Of a DNA stretch of 64,000 nt, positions 1 to 10,967 are shown piece after piece (the stretch's first letter is position 1; each line of letters opens with the position of its first letter). The DNA is from Dipteronia dyeriana (lineage: Eukaryota; Streptophyta; Magnoliopsida; Sapindales; Sapindaceae). The stretch is taken from positions 111,225,088 to 111,289,087 of the forward strand of contig CM065300.1 in the NCBI GenBank assembly GCA_032871835.1. The letters are read 5' to 3'. A model generated the notes under the pieces. The model saw only the letters and a list, made by a program, of their open reading frames with translations, ran no database searches and was not told where the DNA came from. Both the position numbers and the translations under genes were made by a program.

Positions 1-422
1 TTCAGTGAGACTATGAGAGGTTTAAACGGGCTTTCGATCAGGAGACTCTCTGATCAAAACGGTGGGCTAGCTAGAGGGATGATTGGAATGGAGAGGCGAA
101 GGCTCTGGATGTCGAGAACCAAACTTTGCATGCTCAAATTACCCAGCTCCAGGCCGAGGTGGAATCCTCTTTTAATGAGGGGTACTTCTATGCCTCCTAT
201 CAGGTTGCAGAGGCCTTTTCTCCCCCATTTGATCTCTTCAGCATCACTGGCTGGGATCGAGAAGAGGTTTTGTCTCCGGCTACAGAAATGTCTCGCTCTG
301 AAAATGATGGAGCTGGTTCTTCTGGGGCAGGAGCTGGGAAGCGGTTAGAGGTGCCAGATCTGTCTCCTCCTGTTCCAGCCTTTCCAGCATTTGGTCTTGG
401 TGAATCTTCGAAGGTGGTTTAA
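1..422 (+). pseudogene. Tat1 antisense ORF (aORF), C-terminal part
   Basis: This is the end of a gene lying between pol and the 3' LTR of Tat1 and read on the strand opposite to pol. The frame has stops at 6, 51 and 72, then stays open from 75 to a stop at 420-422. The translation is Gln/Glu-rich and coiled-coil-like near residues 10-40, followed by an acidic, Ser/Pro/Gly-rich tail. Plant Tat-type gypsy elements are known to carry such antisense ORFs (the 'putative gypsy type transposon' family), whose role is unknown. A second example lies in Tat2 (36,880-40,690). The N-terminal part is outside the window. Assignment rests on position, strand and coiled-coil character. Confidence 0.5.
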
Positions 423-2062
423 ACCGGGGAGCTAAAAGGAGGCCTTGCTGAAGCCCGAGACCACCCCGTAGTGCTCTCAGGAGTGGAGTAAACAGAAAGC
501 GGGAACATGCCTGAGTTAGTGGCTAACCTTCTTGATGCATCCATACTGCCTGAAGTTATGGTGGTGATTAATGAAATCGTGAAGGAGGATCCTGTTGACC
601 ACAAGGCAGCCAAGGCTGATCCCAGGAAGAGGTGGCAGAGGCGGTAGATGAAGCAGATCAGGACGAGCTACGAACTGAGAGGGGAGTTGGGGGCGAGGTT
701 CATTCTGTGGAGAAGGAGGCTGGAGGTCCTCAGGAAGATGAAAAAGCTTAAGTTCTCTCCCATGTAATCTATTTTGAATGCCCGGAAAAGGGGGTGGGCA
801 TCCCATCTTCAACTATATTTGAATCTTTTGTCATTTTATTCTTTTTTTGTAGCCTGGAATCAGAGATTGGGCTCCTTGTTTGCCGTAGCCTAGTTGGGGA
901 ATAGGCTCCCTCTTTTAATAATAAAGTTTCAACTTTAGATCTACCTCTCTTTCCGACTTGTATGTACTTACTTGATCTCCCTCTAGGTCCAGCATTTATA
1001 GCGAAATAAACTATCTTGGGGGAACAACAGGATAAGGAAACTATTTAGGGTCGGGCTTCCTGACTACCGAGTTTCACAGATCAATTTCCTTAGTCGATAG
1101 TCCCCTTGATGGATTGTAGACCTGTTATAGTGAGTGACCATGTATCAAGGAAAAAATAGCGAACAACAATAACCATAACATTTAGAGCTTAAGTAAATCA
1201 AGCCCTTCATCCCCGAGCCTCTTTGGAGGGTTGTATCCCAAGTAGATCATTAAGTAAAGAATTATTTAGCCCTTTCTTAGGCTTATGATCAGGAGGGCTT
1301 CCGCGCTTTCAAGCTGTATTCCTTCTTGTGGGGAGTGGTAGCCCGACCAAGGCATCAGGAGGGCTATCTAGCTATTTCCTGGTCTCGAGATCTGGATGAC
1401 AACTATGTTCTTACACTCAGATCCTTCATGGGGATGGTAGCCCGACCAAGGCATCAGGAGGGCTATCTAGCTATTTACTGGTCTCGAGATTTAGATGACA
1501 ACTATGCTCTTACACTCAGATCCTTCTTGGGGGTGGTAGCCCGACCAAGGCATTAGGAGGGCTATCTACCTATTTCCTGGTCTCGAGATCTGGATGATAA
1601 CTATGCTCTTACACTCAGATCCCTCTTGGGGGTGGTAGCCCGACCAAGGCATCATAAGGGCTATCTAACTATTTCTTGGTCTCGAGATCTTGATGGCAAC
1701 TATGCTCTTACACTCAGATCCTTCTTGGGGGTGATAGCCCGACCAAGGCATCAGGAGGGCTATCTAGCTATTTCTTGGTCTTGAGATCTGGATGGCAACT
1801 ATGCTCTTACACTCAGACTCTTTTTGGCGGAGGGTAGTGCCTGGCCGAGGCATCAGGAGTGGAGGGGGGTCTTCCCCGACTTACTTTTGGTCTTGAGGCA
1901 ATAATGTTGAACTTTCCATGTAGACCCGAATCATTGTCGGACATAGTTGAAGCAGGAGTAAACAAGAAAGCAGGCTTTATTAATATGAATAGTGAAGTAC
2001 ATTATTATCTGAAAAAAAATAAAAGAAGGTAGTCAGAGGTCGCCAGCTCCTGAGTCCCCTGT
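423..2062 (-). other. Tat1 long 3' non-coding region
   Basis: Non-coding stretch between the integrase stop (2063) and the antisense ORF. It holds the 99-bp tandem array (separate entry). Minus-strand open frames at 419-613 and 516-812 show no family motif. No polypurine tract or 3' LTR matching 7959-8290 is visible, so the 3' LTR must lie left of the window. A long, variable, repeat-bearing 3' region is typical of the Tat lineage. Confidence 0.6.
1337..1930. repeat. 99-bp tandem array in Tat1 3' region
   Basis: Units begin with a GGTAGCCCGACC-like motif near 1337, 1436, 1535, 1634, 1733 and 1833, so the period is 99 bp (100 for the last). Five units are closely similar; the sixth is degenerate. 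Each contains a ctggtctcgaga block and the phrase ttacactcagatcc. Because 99 is a multiple of three, the first units stay open on the plus strand (1326-1556) and encode a repeated 33-residue phrase, but there is no sign that this is translated. Confidence 0.9.
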
Positions 2063-3405
2063 TCAAGAGTAGAATTTCCTTAGGTGATCTACATTCCAAG
2101 TGTGGTCGATGAGTCGGCCATTCATATCTTCAAGCTTGTACGCCCATTACGGATCACAATCTTTTTTAGCTATTGTTCTTCCCAGTTGGGTTCTAGAACC
2201 CCGTCTGACCTCTTCTTGGTGTTCAACATCACTTTCCTGAGGACTAGATACCCTTCTTTGAAGCTTCGGGCTTTAACCCTCTTGTTGAAGTACCTGACAA
2301 TCTTGCTTTGGTAGATCGCTACATTCTTAGTTATTCGATCTTGCTTCTCCTTCAAGAGGTCCAAGCTAGCTCGAAGCTTGCTTACATTGCTCTCTGGTTC
2401 GAATCGTTAGACTGTAAAGGAGGTCAACTTGTGCTCTATGGGTAGAACTGCTTCAACCACGAAGGCCAACGAGTATGGCCTTTTCCCGATAGTTGTTCTC
2501 CTTGTAGTGCGGTAAGCCCGGAGGACCTCGGGTAGCTCCTCTACCCATCTGCCTTTCTCATGTTGTAGCTTTTTCTTCAATAACATCTTGATGGTTTTGT
2601 TTATGGATTCCACCAAACCATTGGTCTGAGGGTAGGGTACCGAAGCAAACCGAAGGTCGATTCCCAAACCTTCACAGAAATCTCTGAATCGGCCATTATC
2701 GAACTGTTTTCTAAGGTCGGTTATGATGGCAAGAGGGGTTCTGAACCTGTAAACTACATTGGTCTTGATGAACCTTGTTGTGTTCTCTTCTGATATCTGA
2801 GAGAGTGGTCCGACTTCAACCCACCTTGTGAAGTAATCAATTGCTACGATAGCGTGCTTAGCCTGTCTCGAAGCTGTAGGAAGCGGTCCAATCAAATCGA
2901 CTCCCCACATAATAAAAGGAGTACGATAAGCTAAGGGATGACAAGCGCTCCGGAGGGAGGTGACTCAAGTTTATGGCCTTCTGGCATGCCTCGCAGGTTT
3001 ACACCAAGTTCTTAGCATCTTGATGGATGGTCGGCCAATAATACCCCATGCGGAGAACCTGATAAGCCAAAGCTTCATCACCAATATGGTTCCCGTATTC
3101 CCCGGAGTGAACCTCTCTCAAAGCCCACTTGGCATCTTTAGGGTGTAGACATCGGAGCAATGGAAAGGATTTTCCCCTTCGGTATAAATGCCCATCCACC
3201 ATACAATACCGGACCGAGAGCTTTTTGACCCTCCAAGCTTGGTCAGGCTCCCCGGGGAGTTTCCCATCCAGCAGATACTTCACTATTGGATCAATCCAGC
3301 ACGGCTGCCGGTCCAAGGTATAAGCTTCCTTACCAGTTATAATGCTAGGTAGGGGGATTATTTGAAGAGGGATTTCGTGAGGTAAGGTCTGGCCACCATA
3401 TGCAT
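2063..3405 (-). pseudogene. pol: Tat1 integrase
   Basis: Ty3/gypsy integrase, the enzyme that joins retrotransposon cDNA to host DNA. From high to low coordinate it shows an H-H-C-C zinc-binding region near 3000-3130 (HSGEYGNHIGDEA, then TCEACQK), the catalytic core at 2407-2910 and a C-terminal region at 2080-2364 with the LVLRKV motif, ending in HLRKFYS before the stop at 2063. Core acidic residues are present: Asp in MWGVDLIGP, Asp in IITDLRKQF, Glu in TNGLVESINK. The usual NGT after the second Asp is changed, and stops and frameshifts split the domain. It lies directly downstream of the second RNase H. Confidence 0.9.
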
Positions 3406-3780
3406 CTACCTTGGCAAGTACGTCAGCCCGATGATTTAGTTGTCGAGGTATCTACTCGATTATGAATCCCTTAAATCAGCTTTTGAGTTGCTGAACCAAT
3501 TTAAGGTATGCGACCATATTATCCCCCTTTGTCTGATATTACCCAGAAACTTGGTTGACCACGAGTGAAGAGTCGCTCTTTATATTTAGGTAATCAACCC
3601 CGAGTTCTATGTTTGCCTTTATTCCAGCTAGCAGGGCTTCGTACTCTTCCTCAATGTTTGTGGCTTTAAATTCAAACCGAAAATAGTGGCAGCACTCAGT
3701 TCCTTCAGGGCCGATGAGAACTATGCCCGCTCCTCCCCCATATTTACTGGAGGCTCCGTCAGTGTAGAGAGTCCATGACT
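3406..3780 (-). pseudogene. pol: Tat1 second (archaeal-type) RNase H
   Basis: A second RNase H between the first RNase H and integrase, diagnostic of the Tat group. The start is the LYTDGASS motif near 3755-3770, with the first catalytic Asp; EEEYEALLAGI gives the conserved Glu, IKSDSSLVVNQ the second Asp, and a RADVLAKVD-like end near 3405-3440 the last. At least three in-frame stops interrupt it. In known elements this domain complements or replaces the degenerating RT-linked RNase H. Tat2 has the same domain at 34,048. Confidence 0.85.
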
Positions 3781-5317
3781 TGCAACCCTTCGGCCAGTTG
3801 TCAGACTTTGGAGTCCTCTCAAGGGTTACATCTGTTACCGTAGGGGTTGCCTGATCTGAAGGTACTGAGAGCTTGGCTACAAAGTCTGCCAGTGCCTGAG
3901 CTTTAATCGCGATTCTAGGCTTATATTTTGAATCAAACTGTGTAAGCTCTAGGGCCTATAGAACCTGCCTTCCAGAAACATCCGGCCTTTGTATGAATTG
4001 ACGTAGGGGTTGGTCCATCACCACTGCTATTGAATGAGGATGGAAGTAAGGACGAAGTTTCCTTCCCGAGGTCACCAAGGAGTAAGCGAGCTTCTCCAAT
4101 AGAGTGTAATTCTTCTCGGGCTTGGTTAGAGCGTGGCTCACATAGTAGATAGGTCGTTGGATCCTATCCCCGCATTCCTTGACCAAGGCCCCGCTCACGG
4201 GGGTTTCTGAAACGGCCAAGTATATTTGGAGCTCTTCTCAAGGATTTGACTTGACCAGCAGTTGAGGGCTTGTTAGATATCATTTCAAAGCTTGGAAAGC
4301 TTGTTCGCTTTTCTGATCCCACTTCATGTTTCTTCCCTGCTTGGTAGCTTTGAAGAATGGTAGGCACTTATCGGTGGAATGAGAGATGAACCTATTGAGC
4401 GTTGCTACCTGTCCGGTCAAAGCTTGAACCTGTTTAAGAGATGTGAGGGATTCTAGATCCATGATAGCCATGATTTTTTTCGGGTTAGCCTCTATGCCTC
4501 TCTTATGGACCATGAAGCCCAGAAACTTCCCCGCAGTTACCCTAAAGGCACATTTGGAAGAGTTCAACCTCATCAGGTTTTTCCTTAGAATCATGAAGGT
4601 CCTACAAAGATCGTCCAGATGGCCTTCCGAGGTTGAAGATTAAGTGATCATGTCGTCGATGTGCACCTCCATAGACCTTTCGATTTTGGGCTTGAACAAC
4701 TGGTTGACTAACTGTCGGTAAGTAGCTCCAGCATTTTTAAGCCCGAAAGGGTATCACCTTGTAGTAGTACAGGCCATACGCAGTGATGAAGCTGGTCTTT
4801 TATTGGTCCGTGAGATGTATCATTATCTGATTGTAGCTGGAGAACGCGTCCATGAAGATCAGGAGCTTGTTCCCGGAAGTGGAATCGACCAGCTGGTTAA
4901 TTTTTGGTAAAGGGAATCTGTCCTTCAGGCATGCCCGGTTGAGATCGGTGTAGTCTACACACATACGCCACTTCCCATTTGCCTTCCTGACCATGACCAT
5001 GTTGGCGATCCATTCTGGGTAACGGGCTTCTCGAATGAAGCCTGCCTGGGTTAGTTTATCCACCTCTTCCTGAACCGCCACATTTCTTTCTGTGTTAAAG
5101 TGGCACCTTTTCTGTTTGATGGGCTTGAAGGTCGGATCCATTGCCAGCCGATGTACAGCTAGTGTCATTGGGATCCCCGGCATCTCAGCATGACTCTAAG
5201 CAAAAATGTCGTTGAACTGTGTGAGGTGCCTAATCAATCCCTCTTTCATTCCTGGCTCAAGGGTAACTCTGATCTTGACGACCTTCGAGGGATCTCTTAT
5301 TCGGATAGGAATTTCTT
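3781..5317 (-). pseudogene. pol: Tat1 reverse transcriptase and RNase H
   Basis: The RT spans about 5183-4595. Fingers and palm motifs are visible (TQAGFIREARYPEW, WRMCVDYTDLN, FMDAFSSYNQI). The catalytic region near 4650-4665 reads VHIDDM, so the Tyr of the usual YxDD box is His while both Asp remain. The connection continues with LNSSKCAF and GKFLGFMVHKRGIE (4480-4594), then the RT-linked RNase H (LAVSETPVSGALV, RIQRPIYYVSHAL; 3956-4230). In-frame stops after HLTDQ near 4800 and near 4290, plus several frameshifts, inactivate it. The order RT-RNH-aRNH-IN is the standard Tat order. Confidence 0.92.
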
Positions 5318-5900
5318 CTAACTTATCCACTGGCCCCCATCTCTATTCTTCCATGTCGAGCACCATTCTTCGGGCCAATCGATGGGACCTAAATCTTCCA
5401 GGTTTAGTGCAGGAGTTATTCTACCTTGGATCGCCATCACCTGGGCGATTTGTTTAGCTAGAGCTGCTGGCTTGGCAGACACTGCGTAGCATTTCCTAGC
5501 TGTTTGTTGATCACTATGAACTTCCCCCACCTTGTCTTCGACCGAGAACTTTAGGAAATTGTGGTTTTCAGGGATGATATAAATGGCCTCCCTAATATTG
5601 CATTGTAGGCCGATGAGGTATCCACCACGACGAAGTCGGTCATGATGTTTTGCTGGAGAGGTGCGGCTCCAATGATCACTGGTAGGATTTTTAATCCAAT
5701 GGGTGTGATGGAGTCCCCAGTGAACCCATATAATGCAGTAGTGCAACTATTGTAGCACTATTGATTCAAGTTTAGCTTCTCCAAGTTATCTTTGAACAGG
5801 ACGTCGACGCTGCTACCTGTGTCGACGAGAACGCAGTGCACCATGAAGTTGGCAATTTGTACCGTGACGACAATGGGGTCATCATGAGGCTGTACGGTGT
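5318..5900 (-). pseudogene. pol: Tat1 protease
   Basis: Aspartic protease that would cut the Gag-Pol polyprotein. The active-site motif VDTGSSVDVLF is encoded near 5795-5835 on the minus strand and is intact. The frame stops at 5758 and the downstream half (to about 5318) continues in other frames, so the domain is broken. It follows the gag zinc-finger region without a gap, as expected for a single polyprotein. Confidence 0.85.
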
Positions 5901-7896
5901 TATAGACATCTGCTTCAGTGAAGATGATCTGTGACAGTCGGGAGGGATTGGTGGGTCTTTGGTCAACCTTGAAGACATCCCGCCCCTCGTCTGTTTGAGG
6001 GATCTTCCTCGCATGGTTTTTCCTGGAACTGTTGGAGGTGCCGGTCAAAGTGGGTCCTCTGCTGATAGTATGTATTACCTGAATCTGTTGCATCAGGTCC
6101 GTCTGCTCTCCCTTCTTTTTCTCAGCGTGTTCTCGGATCTCGGCTTGCACCTCTCTTCCAGTGTAAATGTTCTCCCTAAATTGTTGTAAAAATTCTATCA
6201 TGCATCCTCCCCTTACCAAAGCCTCAATCTGGTTCCGCAGGTTGTAGCATTCTGAAGTGTAATGCCCTACATCTTCATGAAAGTCACAATATTTATAACG
6301 ATTTCTCTAATCGACCAGGGCTTTCATGAGAACGGGCTTCTGTAACAAACCCTTGTCCCGAATGGCGAGGTAGACTATTTCTAGGGATGCATTTAAGGCG
6401 GTGTAATGGTCGTACCCACTCTTATCGCGAGCTATAAGGGCCACTGTCCTGAGAGGTGGCAAAGCTTGATGAGGAGCTCGTCTATTAGGATACCTTTCAG
6501 ATCTGGGCTGGGGAAGGGGGAAGCCATATGTTGATTTATTAGGACGGTTTGTTTTGGCTTTTCTAAGCTTGCTCGGGTCTAGGAGCTTCTTCATTTATCG
6601 CTTTACGGCTCTCATGTCGTCATGTTCCATCTTAACCTTGAGCTGCTCGTCAACCTTAATTTGCTCCAGAGCCCGATAATAGGCTTCCTAGTAAGTTTCT
6701 GGAGGTCTCTTAGCTAAAGACCGAAAATGCTTTCCCCTATACAGGTTCCTTCTAAAGTTGGCGAGTGTTTCCTTCTCGGTGAAGACCCTCATCTAGATGA
6801 CTTCTTTATGAAAATGCTCAACATAAGCCTAGAGGGTTTCCCCTCTCTCTTGGATCACGTGTTGTAGATGGATCGGGTCCTTCAGTCAGGGCTTCACTTC
6901 CTGGAATTATGAGCAGAAATCGGTTGATATCATGGTGAAGGAATCTAGTATTCCAGCGGGTAGTTTCCTAAGCCAGGTTTTAGCATAATCTGTGAGGGTA
7001 GTGGGGAACATTAGACACATAGCGGCCCTAGTTATGTTCTGGACCTATATCTGTTGAACAAAACTCTCTAAGTGGCTCAAAGGATCTTCAGTCCCAGAGA
7101 ACCTGTCTGTTGGCATTTTGAACTTAGGTGAGACGTCTGTTTCCTAGACACTTCTGGTGAAGGGGGCATTCATTTCACTTAGAGGATCTTTCTTGTCCTA
7201 CTTGTATTTTCCCTTCTTTATCAATTGGACCTCTTTCCAAAGCTCTGCCAACTGGTCCCTTAGACGCTTGCTTTCGGATTTCCTTAAATTGATCTCAAAT
7301 TCCTCACCATCAGATTTCTCTAACGAACTAGCGACCTCTACCCGGCTCCTTTTCGGGGGAGGGAGGGGCCTGCTTAGGGGCTTTACTAAGGGGTGTAGAA
7401 GCTATCCCCATTCCCGGGGACGAACATCTACCGCGGATTTAACTTGTCTTGGCTGGTAGCGTGGCAGTGCTTCGGGAACATGAGGCATGGGCCTTAGCCT
7501 ATCTCGGATCGAGGTTGGGAGCCCCGCTCTATTACGAGTTGATTCCTGAGGGGCAGGTCCCAGGCGATCGAAGGCAGGTTGCCAAGCTCTAGGCCTGCTT
7601 GACTCCCCTGATTGTAGAGACCTGCTTGTTAGATATTGATACCCTCGGCGAGCAGTCGAAGGCAGACATTTTCTACAAAGGCCGCTGCATGTTGATCGAG
7701 ATCGACCTGACTTCTCAATAGGGGATCCAGAGCCGGCACAGTGATTGGCTGGCTGGCGAGCTTGGAACCTAACTATGGAGTCCGGATTTTTTCCCTTTCC
7801 TCGAGGGTCTTTCATGTCGATGTAGCAGAAGGTTGTCCCGAGGTGCCCTGCTGCCCTTGTGAGGATCAGAGCCTCATGATTACTATGAAATAACAA
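5901..7896 (-). pseudogene. gag: Tat1 gag
   Basis: Capsid/nucleocapsid gene. The ATG at 7896 lies 62 bp downstream of the LTR edge and is followed by a basic, Arg/Ser/Pro-rich N-terminal region (7402-7896). A Retrotrans_gag-type stretch with FSGTEDPLSHLESF occurs near 7075-7135. A Tat-type zinc knuckle (YCDFHEDVGHYTSEC) lies near 6235-6300. I count about eleven in-frame stops, seven of them TAG, in otherwise well conserved sequence. Confidence 0.85.
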
Positions 7897-7930
7897 ACTT
7901 TTTGAATATAAAAAAATGGTGGTGTGAGAG

Positions 7931-7953
7931 GTTTCCCACAGACTGCACCAAAA
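7931..7953 (-). other. Tat1 leader motif / putative primer-binding region
   Basis: Just inside the LTR edge the minus strand reads TTGGTGCAGTCTGTGGGAAA, a variant of the TTGGCGCCGTCTGTGGGAA leader common in plant Tat-type gypsy elements. It marks the 5' end of the internal region. Which tRNA, if any, would prime here is not determined. Confidence 0.6.
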
Positions 7954-7958
7954 AGTAT

Positions 7959-8290
7959 TGACGGGAAATTTACTCGGGATGAAAAATTACTGTTAACACC
8001 CTCGAAACCACTACTAGAAAAGTGGTGGCTGGGGTCGGTACCGTTGGTTCCTGACCTGGTAAGAGATAGACGAGAGACTGAATCGTAATAACAGTAAATG
8101 AGAGCTTTTATTTTTGATAGATTGCTTTAAAATACAAATCACTCTCTCGTGTGCTAACAGTCTTTCTAAGATGTAGGGTAGTGGTAACTCTGTGCCGGTC
8201 GAATAGTGGAAACAAAGGTGGCCGTGTCCTGAATACATAATTTAGGTATTCCCCTCTTCTTCTCTTTCTCTCTTCTTTCTGTTGCTATCT
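7959..8290 (-). repeat. Tat1 5' LTR
   Basis: Short LTR (about 330 bp) between the gag leader and the broken LTR of copia A. Its inner edge is a TG (plus-strand TGACGGGAA at 7959), the inverse of a terminal CA. The outer edge is placed where the sequence becomes identical to the copia A LTR (8290). No second copy lies in the window because the left end of Tat1 is cut off, so the outer edge is uncertain by about 10 bp. Confidence 0.65.
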
Positions 8291-9446
8291 AATCTCATTA
8301 TTTAAGTTATTTAATCACCATTATCTATTAATTAAATAATCTCATTATTCAATTAATTCCCGAATAATTACGTGTCACTTTAGTAACACAATTAACCGGA
8401 CAATCCAATTAATTAACTGTGACCCTTGTTACCTAAATCGATCGGGCTAGCAAAGGGACCTAATAGACCCACAGTATTTTGAGATCCAATAATCCTCAGA
8501 ATCATTAATTAAACTCTTTAATTAATATTCTTTGATTATTAACTCCGGTGTTATTCCACTAAAAACCCAAAGCTGCACTCTCTCAACTGCAGACGTTTTT
8601 ACACAGACCGATACAACTCGGTGTCCATCGATATAGCTATTACATATGGTGTGATCCTCCACAATAGTTCATAATTAGAGCTGGGTTATAATGTATGTTA
8701 TACCCCTCTAATTACATATATCCTTTAAGTACCATTGATTCTCTAATGGACAATAAATCCTACTTCCTCACGGAATTAGAAGAACGCTCATATTGTCCAA
8801 GCCCCGAATCAACCCTTAAGGGAACTACCATCTACTTCTCACAAGAAGGAGTGGATTCCACTATTGTGTACAAACCTTCCCAGCCACAAGCCAAACCGCA
8901 ATCCCAACATACAGAGTATATTGATCAGGAAATACATCTGACCTCACCCACGGTATATCAAAGACCACGTTCTAACCTGAAGGAGTCGATAAGACACTCA
9001 GGATTAAGATCACCCATATATAGCCATCATTAGTTGATATATATTAATCTCATCGATAAACAGATCTTTGTGTGAGATTCATATAGATCATGGCCCAGTC
9101 CTATAAGATCACATCATACAAGGTGCCTCCATTCCCATATCTCATATGAATGATTCAGGACAGAATCACTGTACATTACGGAATAGACCACAGCTATAGA
9201 TTAACCATAAATAAAGTACTCAGCTTTATTTGCTATCTATGGACTCTTTAGATTGCACGTCTCTTACTGTATCCATCTATATATGACACTCATATACACA
9301 GTTTGAGATTACAACCGGCAATCCAGGATGTTAATATATACACAAGTTTATAAAATAAATAACATAACAGAAAGAATTGAACCTTTCCTTATATTTACTT
9401 CATAAATGCATTTACAAATTACATGCTTAGGGCATAAACCCCAACA
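8290..9446 (-). repeat. Copia A 3' LTR, truncated by Tat1
   Basis: Matches 15,811-16,966 (the inner part of the right-hand LTR) over about 1,157 bp; by eye about 96% identical. It ends in GGGGTTTATGCCC-type sequence (plus strand ...ccccaaca at 9446), the TG end of the LTR on the minus strand. About 820 bp of the LTR are missing on the left, where Tat1 begins, so Tat1 inserted into this LTR and the remainder should lie left of the window. A plus-strand ORF at 8695-9033 is an antisense shadow that is broken in the other LTR. Confidence 0.9.
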
Positions 9447-9460
9447 ATTTCCCACTTGCA
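9447..9460 (-). other. Copia A polypurine tract
   Basis: On the minus strand this reads TGCAAGTGGGAAAT directly before the TGTTGGGG start of the 3' LTR. It would prime plus-strand cDNA synthesis. A similar tract (AAATGGGAGAT) lies in copia D at 60,628. Confidence 0.8.
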
Positions 9461-9978
9461 CTAATGCATGTGAGGCATGTCTATTAACCCTATACCATCT
9501 AGGTGACCTGAAAACACTTTAGCCGGTAAGGTCTTCGTAAATGGATCAACATGATTGTCTTGTGAGGCTATCTTGGTGACAATCACATCTCCTCTCTTGT
9601 GAGATGATACTTTCTCTCTATATGCTTCCCTCTCTTGTGGCTTCTTGGTTCTTTGGAATCAGCCATAGCACCACTGTTATCACAATAAAGTGTGATCGGC
9701 TTATCCAGGTCTGGAACAACTTCCAGATCACTCAAGAACTTAAGGAGCCAAACAGCCTCTTTAGCAGCTTTACAAGCAGCTATATATTCAGCTTCCATGG
9801 TGGAGTCAGCAATGCAAGATTGCTTGATACTTCTCCACACAATGGCTCTACCACCCTGGGTGAACACTGATCCAAACGTGGATTTTCTAGAACCCCTGTC
9901 TGACTGAAAATCAGAATCCGTGTATCCTAACGGGATCAAATCCTATCCAGAATACACTAGCATATTATCTCTCGTTCT
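9461..9978 (-). pseudogene. pol: Copia A RNase H
   Basis: Ty1/copia RNase H, which removes RNA from the RNA-DNA hybrid during cDNA synthesis. The domain is open at 9583-9939 with the motifs GYTDSDFQSD (first Asp), TMEAEYIAACKAAKEAVWL (Glu), LYCDNSGAM (Asp) and KHIERKYHL. A small deletion causes a stop just after RKYHLTREEM at 9583; the next segment (GDVIVTKIAS-like) continues in another frame to about 9480. An in-frame stop near 9950 separates it from RT. Confidence 0.92.
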
Positions 9979-10900
9979 CTAAAGATACTTGAGAATAGTC
10001 TTGACAGCAACCCAATGATCTAATAGTGGGTTGGACTGGTATCTGCTGACTACTCCCACTGCATAACAGATGTCCAGTCTCGTGCATAACATAGCATACA
10101 TGAGACTACCTACTTCTGATGCATAGGGAACACGTCTCATATCCTCAACTTCTTGAGGTGTCTTAGGACACTTTTCCTTAGACAAGTGAACTCCATGTCT
10201 GAAAGGTAAATTACCTTTCTTGGAGTTTTGCATTAAAAATCGTGTAAGAATCTTGTCGTTATATGATGCCTGAGACAGTGCTATAAGTTTGTTCTTACGA
10301 TCCCTTATATGTTGGATCCCTAGAACATAACTTGCCTCTCCAAAATCTTTCATTTGGAATTGGCTAGCCAGCAAGCCCTTTACATTAGACAACACTCCCA
10401 CATCATTCCCAATGAGTAGGATATCATCTACGTATAGGACCAAGAAAACTACTTTTTTATCAATGATGAGCTTGTAGACACAAGGCTCATCGACGTTTTG
10501 CTCGAAGCAATAGGTTTTGATCACATCATCAAACCTAATGTTCCAGGAACTAGATACTTGCTTAAGTCCATATATGGACCTTTGCAGCTTGCAAACCTTT
10601 TGCTCTTGATCTGGAGACACGAATCCCTCTGGTTGCATCATATAGATGCTTTCATCAAGATTGCCATTCAAGAATGCAGTCTTGACTTCCATTTGCCAAA
10701 TTTCAAAATTGAAATAGGCAGCAATGGATAAGAGAATCCTAATAGACTTAAACATGGCTACTGGTGAGAAGGCCTCTTCATAATCGACCCCCTCTTTCTG
10801 GGTATAACCTTTTGCCACAAGCCTTGCCTTGAAGGTCTCTTCCTTCCCGTCTACTCCTCTCTTTCTCTTTTAGTACACCCAATGGGTTTTACCCCATCCG
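9979..10900 (-). pseudogene. pol: Copia A reverse transcriptase
   Basis: RT open over 279 codons at 9979-10,818. Motifs: MAKGYTQKEGVDYEEAFSPV, IWQMEVKTAFLNG, PEGFVSPDQEQKVCKLQRSI and the intact catalytic box YVDD at 10,423-10,434. KYL marks the start of the connection. A frame change between 10,818 and 10,968 deletes part of the segment before FKARLVAKGY. It is the longest undisturbed pol segment in the window. Confidence 0.95.
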
Positions 10901-10967
10901 GTAAGTCTACAAGATCCCAGACTGAGTTAGAGTACATGGACTCCATCTCGAGATTCATGGCTTTAAG

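Noticed and set aside
1323..1930. Regular repeats resembling a CRISPR array
   Set aside because: The 99-bp units are contiguous with no unique spacers, and lie inside a plant retrotransposon.
8695..9033. 112-codon plus-strand ORF in the copia A LTR
   Set aside because: Antisense to the element; the same region in the other LTR (16,205-16,540) is frameshifted and lacks the ATG, and no domain is recognisable.
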